A program made the position numbers and the translations under genes. From assembly GCA_001464255.1 (NCBI GenBank), contig LNFD01000301.1:1-9928 (forward strand): 9,928 nt of DNA, written 5' to 3'. This stretch comes from Actinomycetales bacterium Ga0077552. GTDB lineage: Bacteria; Actinomycetota; Actinomycetes; Actinomycetales; Microbacteriaceae. The notes beneath the pieces were generated by a model. That model saw only the letters and a list, made by a program, of their open reading frames with translations. It was not told the DNA's origin and ran no database searches. This document shows positions 1-6,093 of this stretch, piece after piece; positions within the stretch are counted from its first letter, which is position 1; each line of letters opens with the position of its first letter.

Positions 1-1089
1 GAGGATGAACGGCGCGACCGAGTTCGCCAGCTGCACCTCGAGCATCTCGAGCGGCTCGACGTCGCCGACCGCCTGCGTCCAGCTGTTGACGTCGTGCAGG
101 TCGGGCACGAGGCCACCGGCGTCGATCGCCGTGCCGTCGCGGTGCTTGGCGAGGGATGCGCTGCCGGCGGTCATCGCCGCCTGCGTCAGCTGCTCGGCCT
201 TCGCAGCGGCCGCCGAGAGGATCGGGTGGGCGGCGACCGACTCGGCGAGGGCGAGCGGGTGCGGATCCATCGTGTGGCCGAACGTCACGAGCTCCGGCAG
301 CGGCCCGTCGGGCAGGGGAGCGAGCTCGGCCTCGATGAGCGGCTGGTAGGCGCCAGGGGAGCGGCGCACGGTCTGCGCGGCGTTGTTGATGATGATGTCG
401 AGCGGGCCGGCCGCCGCGACCGATTCGGCGAGCCCGATGACCTGGGCGGGGTCGCGCAGATCGATGCCGACGATGCGCAGCCGGTCGATCCAGTCGGCCG
501 CGTCGGGGAGGGCGGAGAAGCGGCGCACGGCATCCCGCGGGAACCGCGTCGTGATCGTCGTGTGCGCGCCGTCGCGCAGCAGCCGCAGCGCGATGTACAT
601 GCCGATCTTGGCGCGGCCGCCGGTGAGCAGGGCGCGGCGTCCGGTGAGGTCGGTGCGGGCATCCCGCTTCGCGTGGTTGAGGCGCGCGCAGTCGGGGCAC
701 AGCTGGTGGTAGAAGGCGTCGACGAGCGTGTACGGCTGCTTGCAGATGTAGCACGACTGCGCGCGCGTGAGCTCGCCGGCGAAGGGCGCCTCGGTCGACG
801 AGCTGATGTCGACGCCGCGCGTCTCGTCGTCTATGCGGTCGGGCGAGCCCGTCGCGGTGGCCTCGATGACGGCCTTGTCGGCCGCGAGCACCTCGGCCCG
901 CTTCGTCAGGCGGCGGTGCACCTTGACGGCGCGGAACATGTGCGCGGTCGCGTGGCGCACCGCGATGAAATCGGGATGCTCGTGGTCGAGCTCGTGCAGC
1001 GTGCTCAGCACCCGCAGCGTCGTCGCGAGGTCGTCGGGGTCGATGCCCGCGGGGCGGTCGCCGGGCTGCTCGGGGTGGTCGGAAGGCAC
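1..1089 (-). CDS. SDR-family oxidoreductase with N-terminal four-cysteine module (3' part outside window)
   Basis: The visible 363 residues hold two parts. Residues 1-150 form an N-terminal region with CxxC at C113/C116 and CxxC at C131/C134, spaced like a zinc ribbon. From about residue 150 a Rossmann short-chain dehydrogenase fold begins: a TGGRAKIG dinucleotide-binding loop at 156-163 (a variant of TGxxxGxG), an acidic strand end (GIDLRD, about 208-213), and NNAA at 235-238 (the family NNAG). An Asn in LANSVAP near the cut edge probably matches the catalytic Asn. The catalytic YxxxK lies beyond the window, so the gene is partial. The start is GTG at 1087-1089; a TATCCT box 5 nt upstream suggests a leaderless mRNA, and no better in-frame start is visible. 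It lies 41 nt downstream of the VIT-family gene on the same strand. The substrate is unknown. Family assignment is firm; metal binding is inferred. Confidence 0.85.
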   Translation of the reverse strand, partial: MPSDHPEQPGDRPAGIDPDDLATTLRVLSTLHELDHEHPDFIAVRHATAHMFRAVKVHRRLTKRAEVLAADKAVIEATATGSPDRIDDETRGVDISSSTEAPFAGELTRAQSCYICKQPYTLVDAFYHQLCPDCARLNHAKRDARTDLTGRRALLTGGRAKIGMYIALRLLRDGAHTTITTRFPRDAVRRFSALPDAADWIDRLRIVGIDLRDPAQVIGLAESVAAAGPLDIIINNAAQTVRRSPGAYQPLIEAELAPLPDGPLPELVTFGHTMDPHPLALAESVAAHPILSAAAAKAEQLTQAAMTAGSASLAKHRDGTAIDAGGLVPDLHDVNSWTQAVGDVEPLEMLEVQLANSVAPFIL

Positions 1090-1094
1090 ACGCC

Positions 1095-1100
1095 AGGATA
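1095..1100 (-). promoter_or_regulatory. Candidate -10 box of the SDR gene
   Basis: On the minus strand TATCCT matches the actinobacterial TANNNT -10 pattern and ends 5 nt before the GTG start, so transcription would begin at or very near the start codon. No clear -35 box is visible. It sits in the 41-nt gap after the VIT-family gene, so the SDR gene may have both read-through and its own transcription. Confidence 0.45.
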
Positions 1101-1130
1101 CCGGTCGGTGCAGCCGGGCCTCCGCCGGGG

Positions 1131-1871
1131 CTAGGCGATCTGCGTGCCGAGCAGTGCGCCGATGCCGAACGTCACGGCGAGCGCGATGGCGCCGCCCACG
1201 AGCACGCGCACGGTCGGCCGCAGCCACGGGCTCTTGCCGAGCACGGCGCCGAGGGCGCCCGTGATGCCGAGGGCGGCGAGGGTCGCGACGAAGGTGATGG
1301 GGATGCGCAGCTCGGGCGGCGGCAGCAGGATGGCGAGCATGGGCAGCACGGCGCCCGCGAGGAAGGCGACGCCCGAGGCGACCGCCGCCTGCCAGGGCTT
1401 GAGCACCTCGTTCTCGTCGATGTGCAGCTCGGCCTCGAGGTGCGCGCCGAGGGCGTCGTGCGCCGTGAGCTCTTCAGCGACCTTCTGCGCGGTCGCGGGG
1501 GAGAGGCCCTTGGCCTGGTAGATGCTCGCGAGCTCGGCGAGCTCCTGCTCAGGCATCTCGGCGAGCTCGCGCTTCTCCTTCGCGATGAGGGCCGTCTGGC
1601 TGTCGCGCGCGCTCGCGACCGACACGTACTCGCCGAGCGCCATCGAGATCGCGCCGCCGACGACGGCCGCGGCCCCCGCTGTCACGATGGGGGCGAGGGC
1701 GCTCGTCGCGCCCGCCACGCCCACGACGACCGCGGCGACGGAGACGATGCCGTCGTTCGCCCCGAGCACGCCCGCGCGCAGCTTGTTGAGGCCGTCGCTG
1801 AAGGCTCCGCGGTCGTGCGGTTCGGCGTCGTGCGGGGTGTGCTCGGCGGGATCGTTCGGCTGCGCGGTCAT
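1131..1871 (-). CDS. VIT1/CCC1-family iron/manganese transporter
   Basis: A 246-residue membrane protein of the vacuolar iron transporter family, which moves Fe2+ or Mn2+ out of the cytosol, here presumably across the plasma membrane. After a polar His/Asp/Glu-rich N-terminus (1-28) there is helix 1 with the family GANDGIVS motif (D40, G41), helix 2 ending in SMALGEYVSVAS (M77, E81), and a Glu-rich cytosolic stretch (about 97-155: E99, E102, E105, E113 and a HLEAELHIDENE segment) like the metal-binding domain of plant VIT1. Three more helices follow at roughly 161-186, 190-212 and 221-243. I chose ATG at 1871; an in-frame TTG at 1910 would add 13 residues, and neither has a well-placed Shine-Dalgarno. 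It is divergent from the desaturase and followed by the SDR gene. Metal specificity cannot be read from the sequence. Confidence 0.88.
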   Translation of the reverse strand: MTAQPNDPAEHTPHDAEPHDRGAFSDGLNKLRAGVLGANDGIVSVAAVVVGVAGATSALAPIVTAGAAAVVGGAISMALGEYVSVASARDSQTALIAKEKRELAEMPEQELAELASIYQAKGLSPATAQKVAEELTAHDALGAHLEAELHIDENEVLKPWQAAVASGVAFLAGAVLPMLAILLPPPELRIPITFVATLAALGITGALGAVLGKSPWLRPTVRVLVGGAIALAVTFGIGALLGTQIA

Positions 1872-2043
1872 GCCCCCAGTCAACTCCGCTCCCTCCCCAC
1901 CATCAAGCAAGGCGAGCCTGCGCTATGAATCGGCCTGTCATTCCGTGTTCGGCATACGCGGGTGCGTAGAGTCGGAATATCTCGCAGGCAACGGCCTGCA
2001 CCTCGCGCCGGCTGGGAAGTCGCACTCCGACCCCGAAGGCCTC

Positions 2044-3162
2044 ATGACCTCTCTCGCCTCCTCCGGTGCCGATTCCGGAATGCTCGGCGCTCTGCGCACG
2101 ACCACGCCCCGCGACCCCAACGCCGTGCCCCTCACCGCCTCCTACTCGGCGCTCATGCGCACGGTGCGCGACGGCGGCCTCCTGCGCCGTCGCGAGGGCT
2201 TCTACTACGCCGTGTTCGCGGGCCTCGCGGTCGCCCTCGGCGGTGTCATCACCGGCATGGTGCTGCTCGGCGATAGCTGGTTCCAGCTGCTCATGGCCGG
2301 CGCGCTCGGCATCGTGCTCACGCAGATCGCCTTCGTTACGCACGAGGCCTCGCACCGCCAGATCTTCGCCTCGGGCAAGGTCAACGACTGGGTCGGCCGC
2401 ATTCTCGCGACCGCGGTCGTCGGCATCAGCTACCACTGGTGGATGCACAAGCACTCGCGCCACCACGCGAAGCCGAACCAGAAGGGCGCCGACCCCGACA
2501 TCGAGCAAGACACCATCGCGTTCCTGCCCGAAGACGCCGCGAAGTCGAAAGGCGCCTTTGCGCTCATCACGCGCAACCAGGGCTGGCTCTTCTTCCCGCT
2601 GCTGACCCTCGAGGGCATCAACCTGCACGCGCGCTCGATCATGAGCCTCTTCGACAAGGGCCGCGTCGAGCACCGCTTCCTCGAGCTGGGCCTGATCGCC
2701 CTGCGGCTCTCGCTCTACGTCGCCGTGCTGTTCTGGTTCCTGCCGCTCGGCATGGCCTTCGCCTTCCTGGGCGTGCAGCTCGCGGTCTTCGGGGTCTACA
2801 TGGGAGCATCCTTCGCCCCCAACCACAAGGGCATGCCCATCCTCGAGAACGACACCTCGCTCGACTTCCTGCACCGTCAGATCCTCACCTCGCGCAACCT
2901 CAAGGGCGGCTGGTGGGCGACCGTGCTGTTCGGCGGGCTCAACCACCAGGTCGAGCACCACCTGTTCCCGAACATGCCGCGCCCCGCGCTCGGCAAGGCG
3001 CGCGAGATCGTGCGCGAGTACGCACAGGCGATGGGTATCTCGTACACCGAGACGGGCGTGTTCCGCTCGTACGGCATCGTCATCGACTACCTCAACCGCG
3101 TCGGCCTCTCGGCGCGCGACCCCTTCGATTGCCCGCTCGTCAATCAGTTCCGACGCAGCTAG
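2044..3162 (+). CDS. Membrane fatty acid desaturase (acyl-lipid/acyl-CoA type)
   Basis: A 372-residue integral membrane di-iron desaturase that would introduce double bonds into fatty acyl chains at the membrane, needing an external electron donor. All three histidine boxes are present: HEASH (H100-H104), HKHSRHH (H137, H140, H141) and QVEHH (Q302-H306) in the HQVEHHLFPNMPR context. The Q in the third box is typical of the front-end (delta-6-like) desaturase branch, but the N-terminal cytochrome b5 domain of eukaryotic front-end enzymes is absent, as is usual in actinobacteria. Hydrophobic segments lie near residues 57-98, 170-190 and 215-260. The reading frame stays open far upstream, across the opposite-strand transporter gene, but ATG 2044 has GAAGG at 2035-2039 (4-nt spacer) and begins the family-like sequence. 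A weak -10-like TAGAGT lies at 1967-1972 without a clear -35. Regiospecificity is not determinable. Confidence 0.92.
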   Translation: MTSLASSGADSGMLGALRTTTPRDPNAVPLTASYSALMRTVRDGGLLRRREGFYYAVFAGLAVALGGVITGMVLLGDSWFQLLMAGALGIVLTQIAFVTHEASHRQIFASGKVNDWVGRILATAVVGISYHWWMHKHSRHHAKPNQKGADPDIEQDTIAFLPEDAAKSKGAFALITRNQGWLFFPLLTLEGINLHARSIMSLFDKGRVEHRFLELGLIALRLSLYVAVLFWFLPLGMAFAFLGVQLAVFGVYMGASFAPNHKGMPILENDTSLDFLHRQILTSRNLKGGWWATVLFGGLNHQVEHHLFPNMPRPALGKAREIVREYAQAMGISYTETGVFRSYGIVIDYLNRVGLSARDPFDCPLVNQFRRS

Positions 3163-3181
3163 CGCGCTCAGCACGACGTTT

Positions 3182-3239
3182 CAGCCCGTTTCTCGCATTT
3201 CAGCCCGAACGTTCGGGCGATCCCGCGAGGAACGGGCTG
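3182..3239. terminator. Nested inverted repeat, likely bidirectional terminator
   Basis: A 15-bp outer stem pairs 3182-3196 with 3225-3239. Its only flaw is one G-U in plus-strand RNA (A-C in minus-strand RNA). It encloses a perfect 16-bp palindrome at 3203-3218 (GCCCGAACGTTCGGGC). It lies between the convergent desaturase and ppgK genes, 19 nt after the desaturase stop. Only a poor T-rich tail (GTTTCGCGTT) follows on the plus strand and none on the minus strand, so the terminator role is inferred from position and stem strength. Confidence 0.7.
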
Positions 3240-3273
3240 TTTCGCGTTGACGGCGGCGGTGCTCCGAGCGAGG

Positions 3274-4023
3274 TCAGCGGGCGTGGCGCGCAGCCAGCGC
3301 CGCAGCGCCCATGATGCCGGCGTTGTTGCGCAGCACGGCGGGCACTATCGGCGTCGAGACGTCGATGAGGTGCAGAAACTCCTCGTGCTGCTTCGAGACG
3401 CCGCCGCCGATGATGAAGAGGTCGGGCGAGAACAAGAACTCGACGTGCCGGTAGTAGCGGGTGAGCCGCTCTGCCCACTCCGCGAACGACAGCCCCTCGC
3501 GCTCGCGCGCCGAGTTGGCCGCCCAGTCCTCCGCGTCGCGGCCGTCGAGCTCGAGATGCCCGAGCTCGGAGTTCGGGATGAGCACGCCGTCGTAGATGAG
3601 GGCGCTGCCGATGCCCGTGCCGAGCGTCGTCATGATCACGAGCCCCGTCTGGTCGCGCGCGGCGCCCGCGAGGGTCTCGGCGTACCCGGCCGCATCCGCG
3701 TCGTTGACGAAGTGGATGTCACGGCCGAGGGCCTCTCCGAACAGGGTGTCGGCGTCCAGGCCGATCCAGCGCTCGCTCACATTGGCGGCCGACATGGTGC
3801 GGCCGTTGCGCACGATCGCGGGGAAGCACACGCCGATATGCGCGACGCCCTCGGTGCCGAGCTCGTCGACGAGCAGCGCGACCGTCTCGATGATGGCCTC
3901 GGGCTCGCCGCCTTCGGGCGTCGGGTGCTTGACGCGCTCGCTCGCGAGCTGACCCGTCGCCAGGTCGATGATCGCCCCCTTGATGCCGGTGCCGCCGATG
4001 TCGATGCCGATGGCGAGCGTCAT
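3274..4023 (-). CDS. ppgK: Polyphosphate glucokinase (EC 2.7.1.63)
   Basis: A 249-residue ROK-fold kinase that phosphorylates glucose to glucose-6-phosphate, using polyphosphate (often also ATP) in the cytosol. The N-terminal phosphate loop is GIDIGGTGIKG (6-16), the catalytic Asp is D108 in FVNDADAAG, the second phosphate loop is LGTGIGSAL (134-142), and ELGHLELDGRDAEDWA (from E153) replaces the cysteine-rich zinc motif of ordinary ROK kinases, as in known polyphosphate glucokinases. The length matches the actinobacterial enzymes (about 250-270). The start is ATG 4023 with a strong AGGAG (4030-4034) 6 nt upstream. It begins 37 nt after the map stop codon on the same strand with no promoter evident between them, so cotranscription with map is likely. 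Donor preference needs an assay. Confidence 0.93.
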   Translation of the reverse strand: MTLAIGIDIGGTGIKGAIIDLATGQLASERVKHPTPEGGEPEAIIETVALLVDELGTEGVAHIGVCFPAIVRNGRTMSAANVSERWIGLDADTLFGEALGRDIHFVNDADAAGYAETLAGAARDQTGLVIMTTLGTGIGSALIYDGVLIPNSELGHLELDGRDAEDWAANSAREREGLSFAEWAERLTRYYRHVEFLFSPDLFIIGGGVSKQHEEFLHLIDVSTPIVPAVLRNNAGIMGAAALAARHAR

Positions 4024-4060
4024 GCGCTTCTCCTGTCGTTGCGGTGCGTGCGGGCTGCGC

Positions 4061-4927
4061 TCACGGGAGGGTGAGGATGTCGGCCCCGCGCTCGGTGACC
4101 ACGAGCGTGTGCTCGAACTGGGCACTGAGGGTCTTGTCCTTCGTCGTGACCGTCCAGTCGTCGGCCCACAGATCCCACGCGATGTCGCCGAGCGTCAGCA
4201 TGGGCTCGATCGTGAACACCATCCCGGGTTGCATGACGGTCGAGTAGTCGGGCGCGGCGTCGTAGTGCGGAACGATGAGCCCCGAGTGGAACGAGCGCCC
4301 CACGCCGTGCCCGGTGAAGTCGCGCACGACGCCGTAGCCAAACCGCTGCGCGTAGGCCTCGATCGCGCGGCCGATGACGTTGATCTCCCGCCCGGGTGCG
4401 ACGGCCTTGATGCCGCGCCGCAGGGCTTCTTCAGTCCGCTCGACGAGCAGCCGCGCATCCTCGCTCGCCTCGCCCGCGATGAAGGTCTTGTTGAGGTCGC
4501 CGTGCACGCCGTTCTTGTAGGCGGTGATGTCGATGTTGACGATGTCGCCCTCGGCGATCACGGTGTCGTCGGGGATGCCGTGGCAGATGACCTCGTTGAG
4601 GCTCGTGCAGCACGACTTGGGGTAGCCGCGATAGCCGAGCGTCGAGGGGTAGGCGTCGTGGTCGAGCAGGAACTCGTGCGCGATGCGGTCGAGCTCGTCG
4701 GTCGTGACCCCGGGCGCGATCGCGGCGCCGACGGCCTCGACGGCCTGCGCGGCGATGCGGCCGCTGTGGCGGATGAGCTCGATCGTCTCGGCGTCGTAGA
4801 CGTCGCCGCCGACGTGCGGGGCGGGCGCGGCCTTGCCCACGTATTCGGGGCGCGGGATGCTCAGCGGCACCGCTCGCTGCGGCGAGAGTCGCCCGGCGAC
4901 GAGGTGACCGGACGTGTCGCGAGGCAT
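4061..4927 (-). CDS. map: Methionine aminopeptidase, type Ic (EC 3.4.11.18)
   Basis: A 288-residue cytosolic metalloprotease removing the initiator methionine from nascent proteins. All five metal ligands of the pita-bread fold are present: D133, D144, H207, E241 and E272, with the substrate-contacting H116 in NEVICHG. The N-terminal extension of about 45 residues, with a proline-rich SIPRPEYVGK segment, is characteristic of the actinobacterial type Ic enzymes (as in mycobacterial MapB), where it has been proposed to contact the ribosome. The start is ATG 4927: a TAGACT box ends exactly 7 nt before it, indicating a leaderless mRNA, and no Shine-Dalgarno is visible. ppgK follows 37 nt downstream. 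The divergent small gene at 4961 starts only 33 nt away, and its promoter overlaps the beginning of this gene. Confidence 0.96.
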   Translation of the reverse strand: MPRDTSGHLVAGRLSPQRAVPLSIPRPEYVGKAAPAPHVGGDVYDAETIELIRHSGRIAAQAVEAVGAAIAPGVTTDELDRIAHEFLLDHDAYPSTLGYRGYPKSCCTSLNEVICHGIPDDTVIAEGDIVNIDITAYKNGVHGDLNKTFIAGEASEDARLLVERTEEALRRGIKAVAPGREINVIGRAIEAYAQRFGYGVVRDFTGHGVGRSFHSGLIVPHYDAAPDYSTVMQPGMVFTIEPMLTLGDIAWDLWADDWTVTTKDKTLSAQFEHTLVVTERGADILTLP

Positions 4928-4932
4928 AGGGT
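4904..4932 (+). promoter_or_regulatory. Candidate promoter for the small gene at 4961
   Basis: GTGACC (4904-4909; TGAC core of the -35 consensus) is separated by 17 bp from TAGGGT (4927-4932; TANNNT -10). The expected start point is near 4939, leaving a short leader that contains the GAGGGGAG ribosome site at 4947-4954. The element lies over the first codons of map, so polymerase bound here would block the map promoter and vice versa. Confidence 0.45.
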
Positions 4933-4934
4933 CG

Positions 4935-4940
4935 AGTCTA
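4935..4940 (-). promoter_or_regulatory. -10 box for leaderless map transcript
   Basis: Minus-strand TAGACT is followed by 7 nt and then the map ATG, placing the expected transcription start at the A of the start codon. No -35 consensus is recognisable. Two bases separate it from the opposing box at 4927-4932. Confidence 0.6.
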
Positions 4941-4960
4941 CCGAGCGAGGGGAGCGGCCC

Positions 4961-5140
4961 ATGGCCCACGAGGCTGAGCAGCAGTGGTGGTACAACCACA
5001 AGACCGGTGAGGTCGAGCACGGCCCGCAGTCGCTCGGCAGCGACCGCGACGGCCCCTACGCGACCGAGGCCGACGCTCGTCGCGCGCCCGAGATCGCCCG
5101 CGAGCGCGCCCGCGCCTGGGCTGCCGACGACGAAGAGTAG
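4961..5140 (+). CDS. Small conserved hypothetical protein (59 aa)
   Basis: A 59-residue acidic, soluble protein with no signal peptide or membrane segment. It begins MAHEAEQQWWYNHKTGEVEHG, an aromatic patch followed by a turn-rich TGEVE segment, and ends in an Arg/Ala-rich helix and DDEE. From memory, similar short proteins with a WYN-TGEVE-G core and a GPY-T-EA segment occur near map in related actinobacteria and are sometimes labelled SPOR-domain-like; the fit is loose and the function is unknown. Evidence that it is real: GAGGGGAG (4947-4954) 6 nt before the ATG, a plausible promoter (4904-4932), its placement between two opposite-strand genes without overlap, and a hairpin at its end. It is divergent from map and convergent with panB. 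Confidence 0.8.
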   Translation: MAHEAEQQWWYNHKTGEVEHGPQSLGSDRDGPYATEADARRAPEIARERARAWAADDEE

Positions 5141-5177
5141 CCCGCTCGACCCAGATCTGACGACCCGAGGGCTACTC
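5135..5177. terminator. Convergent-gene hairpin built from both gene ends
   Basis: GAGTAGCCC (5135-5143) is the exact reverse complement of GGGCTACTC (5169-5177), giving a 9-bp stem. An alternative pairing adds CTCG (5145-5148) with CGAG (5166-5169). The arms contain the last Glu codon and TAG stop of the small gene on one strand and of panB on the other. There is no T tract on either side. The position between convergent stops 31 nt apart favours a shared terminator. Confidence 0.6.
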
Positions 5178-6020
5178 GGTGCGGTCGCGCAGGGCTTGCT
5201 CGGCCGTCGCGTCGCTGTAGCTGTGCGCCTCGTCGGGGTAGGCGCCCGACTCGACGTCGGCCTTGTACGCGAGAGCGGCATCCCGCAGCACCTGGCGTAG
5301 GTTCGCGTACTGCTTGACGAATTTGGGGATGCGCCCGCCCGTGAGGCCGGCCCAGTCGGTCCAGACGACGAGCTGGCCGTCGCAGTGGGGCCCTCCGCCG
5401 ACACTGATGGTGGGGATGCTCAGCTCGGCCGTGATGCGTTTGGCGACCTCGGCGGGGATCATCTCGAGCACGACCGCGAACGCCCCGGCCTCCTCGACCG
5501 CGTGGGCGTCGGCGAGCAGCTGCTCGGCCGCCTCGCCGCGCCCCTGGATGACGTGGCCGCCGAGCCCGTGCTCGCTCTGCGGCGTGAAGCCGATGTGGGC
5601 CATGACGGGGATGCCCGCTGACACGATGCGCCGGATCTGCTTGGCCGACCGCACCCCGCCCTCGAGCTTCACGGCGTGCGCTCCCGTCTCCTTCATGAAC
5701 CGGAACGCCGTGTGCAACGCTTCTTCCGACCCGGTCTCGTACGAGCCGAACGGCATGTCGGCGACGACGAGCGCGCGCTTGACCCCGCTGACGACGCCCC
5801 GCGTGAGCGGGATGAGGTCGTCGATCGTGACGGGCAGGGTCGTGTCGTAGCCGAGCACGGTGTTGCCGGCCGAGTCGCCGACGAGCAGGAAGTCGATGCC
5901 CGCCTCGTCGAAGATCTGCGCGGTGAGCACGTCGTACGACGTGAGCCCCGTGATCTTGATGCCCTGCTCCTTCGCGCGAGCAAAGTGACGGGTGCGGACG
6001 CGCTTCGGTGCCTCAGCCAT
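5172..6020 (-). CDS. panB: 3-methyl-2-oxobutanoate hydroxymethyltransferase (EC 2.1.2.11)
   Basis: A 282-residue TIM-barrel enzyme that transfers a hydroxymethyl group from methylenetetrahydrofolate to alpha-ketoisovalerate, giving ketopantoate, the first committed step to pantothenate and CoA. Visible active-site residues match the E. coli enzyme: the Mg ligands D49 and D88 and E120, K118 in VKLEGG, S50 in LLVGDSAGN, and the catalytic base E186 in VVLEMIP. The family GGGPHCDGQ segment (about 208-216) is intact. I chose ATG 6020 over the in-frame GTG 6029 because a TAGGGT box ends exactly 7 nt before the ATG and overlaps the GTG; this also predicts a leaderless mRNA. It lies 73 nt downstream of nadE on the same strand. 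panC and panD are not in the window. Confidence 0.97.
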   Translation of the reverse strand: MAEAPKRVRTRHFARAKEQGIKITGLTSYDVLTAQIFDEAGIDFLLVGDSAGNTVLGYDTTLPVTIDDLIPLTRGVVSGVKRALVVADMPFGSYETGSEEALHTAFRFMKETGAHAVKLEGGVRSAKQIRRIVSAGIPVMAHIGFTPQSEHGLGGHVIQGRGEAAEQLLADAHAVEEAGAFAVVLEMIPAEVAKRITAELSIPTISVGGGPHCDGQLVVWTDWAGLTGGRIPKFVKQYANLRQVLRDAALAYKADVESGAYPDEAHSYSDATAEQALRDRTE

Positions 6021-6027
6021 GCCGACC

Positions 6028-6033
6028 ACCCTA
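6028..6033 (-). promoter_or_regulatory. -10 box for leaderless panB transcript
   Basis: Minus-strand TAGGGT ends 7 nt before the panB ATG, which fits transcription starting at the start codon. No -35 at a normal distance: a TTGACC is visible upstream on this strand but lies about 34 nt away. A small inverted repeat (6032-6044) touches the upstream edge of the box. Confidence 0.6.
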
Positions 6034-6044
6034 GCCCGGGGCTA
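6032..6044. repeat. Short inverted repeat at the panB promoter
   Basis: TAGCCC-G-GGGCTA is a perfect 6-bp dyad with one central base. It overlaps the upstream edge of the panB -10 box (6028-6033) in the 73-nt nadE-panB gap. It could be an operator or chance; no known regulator site is recognised. Confidence 0.3.
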
Positions 6045-6093
6045 CCGGGTGGGCGTGTACGCGCGGTGGTCAACAGGCCGCCGCGACAGACAG

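Noticed and set aside
1112..1132. GC-rich possible hairpin after the VIT-family stop codon as a terminator.
   Set aside because: The pairing needs a bulge, the stem is short, there is no T tract, and the SDR gene continues on the same strand.
94..1134. Long plus-strand open frame of 346 codons over the SDR gene.
   Set aside because: It mirrors the codon pattern of the opposite-strand gene, has an Arg/Gly/Val-rich composition, and shows no family motif. It is a GC-driven shadow.
1910..1919. AGGC-GA-GCCT dyad upstream of the VIT-family gene as a possible metal-regulator operator.
   Set aside because: The arms are only 4 bp, the flanks lack the AT-rich DtxR/MntR pattern, and such short dyads are common in GC-rich DNA.
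1522..2043. Upstream extension of the desaturase frame by 174 codons.
   Set aside because: It lies over the opposite-strand transporter gene and has shadow-like composition. ATG 2044 has a ribosome site and begins the family-like sequence.
1903..3174. Long minus-strand open frame antisense to the desaturase.
   Set aside because: The desaturase frame carries all three histidine boxes and a ribosome site. The antisense frame is low-complexity Arg/Glu/Val-rich sequence typical of shadows.
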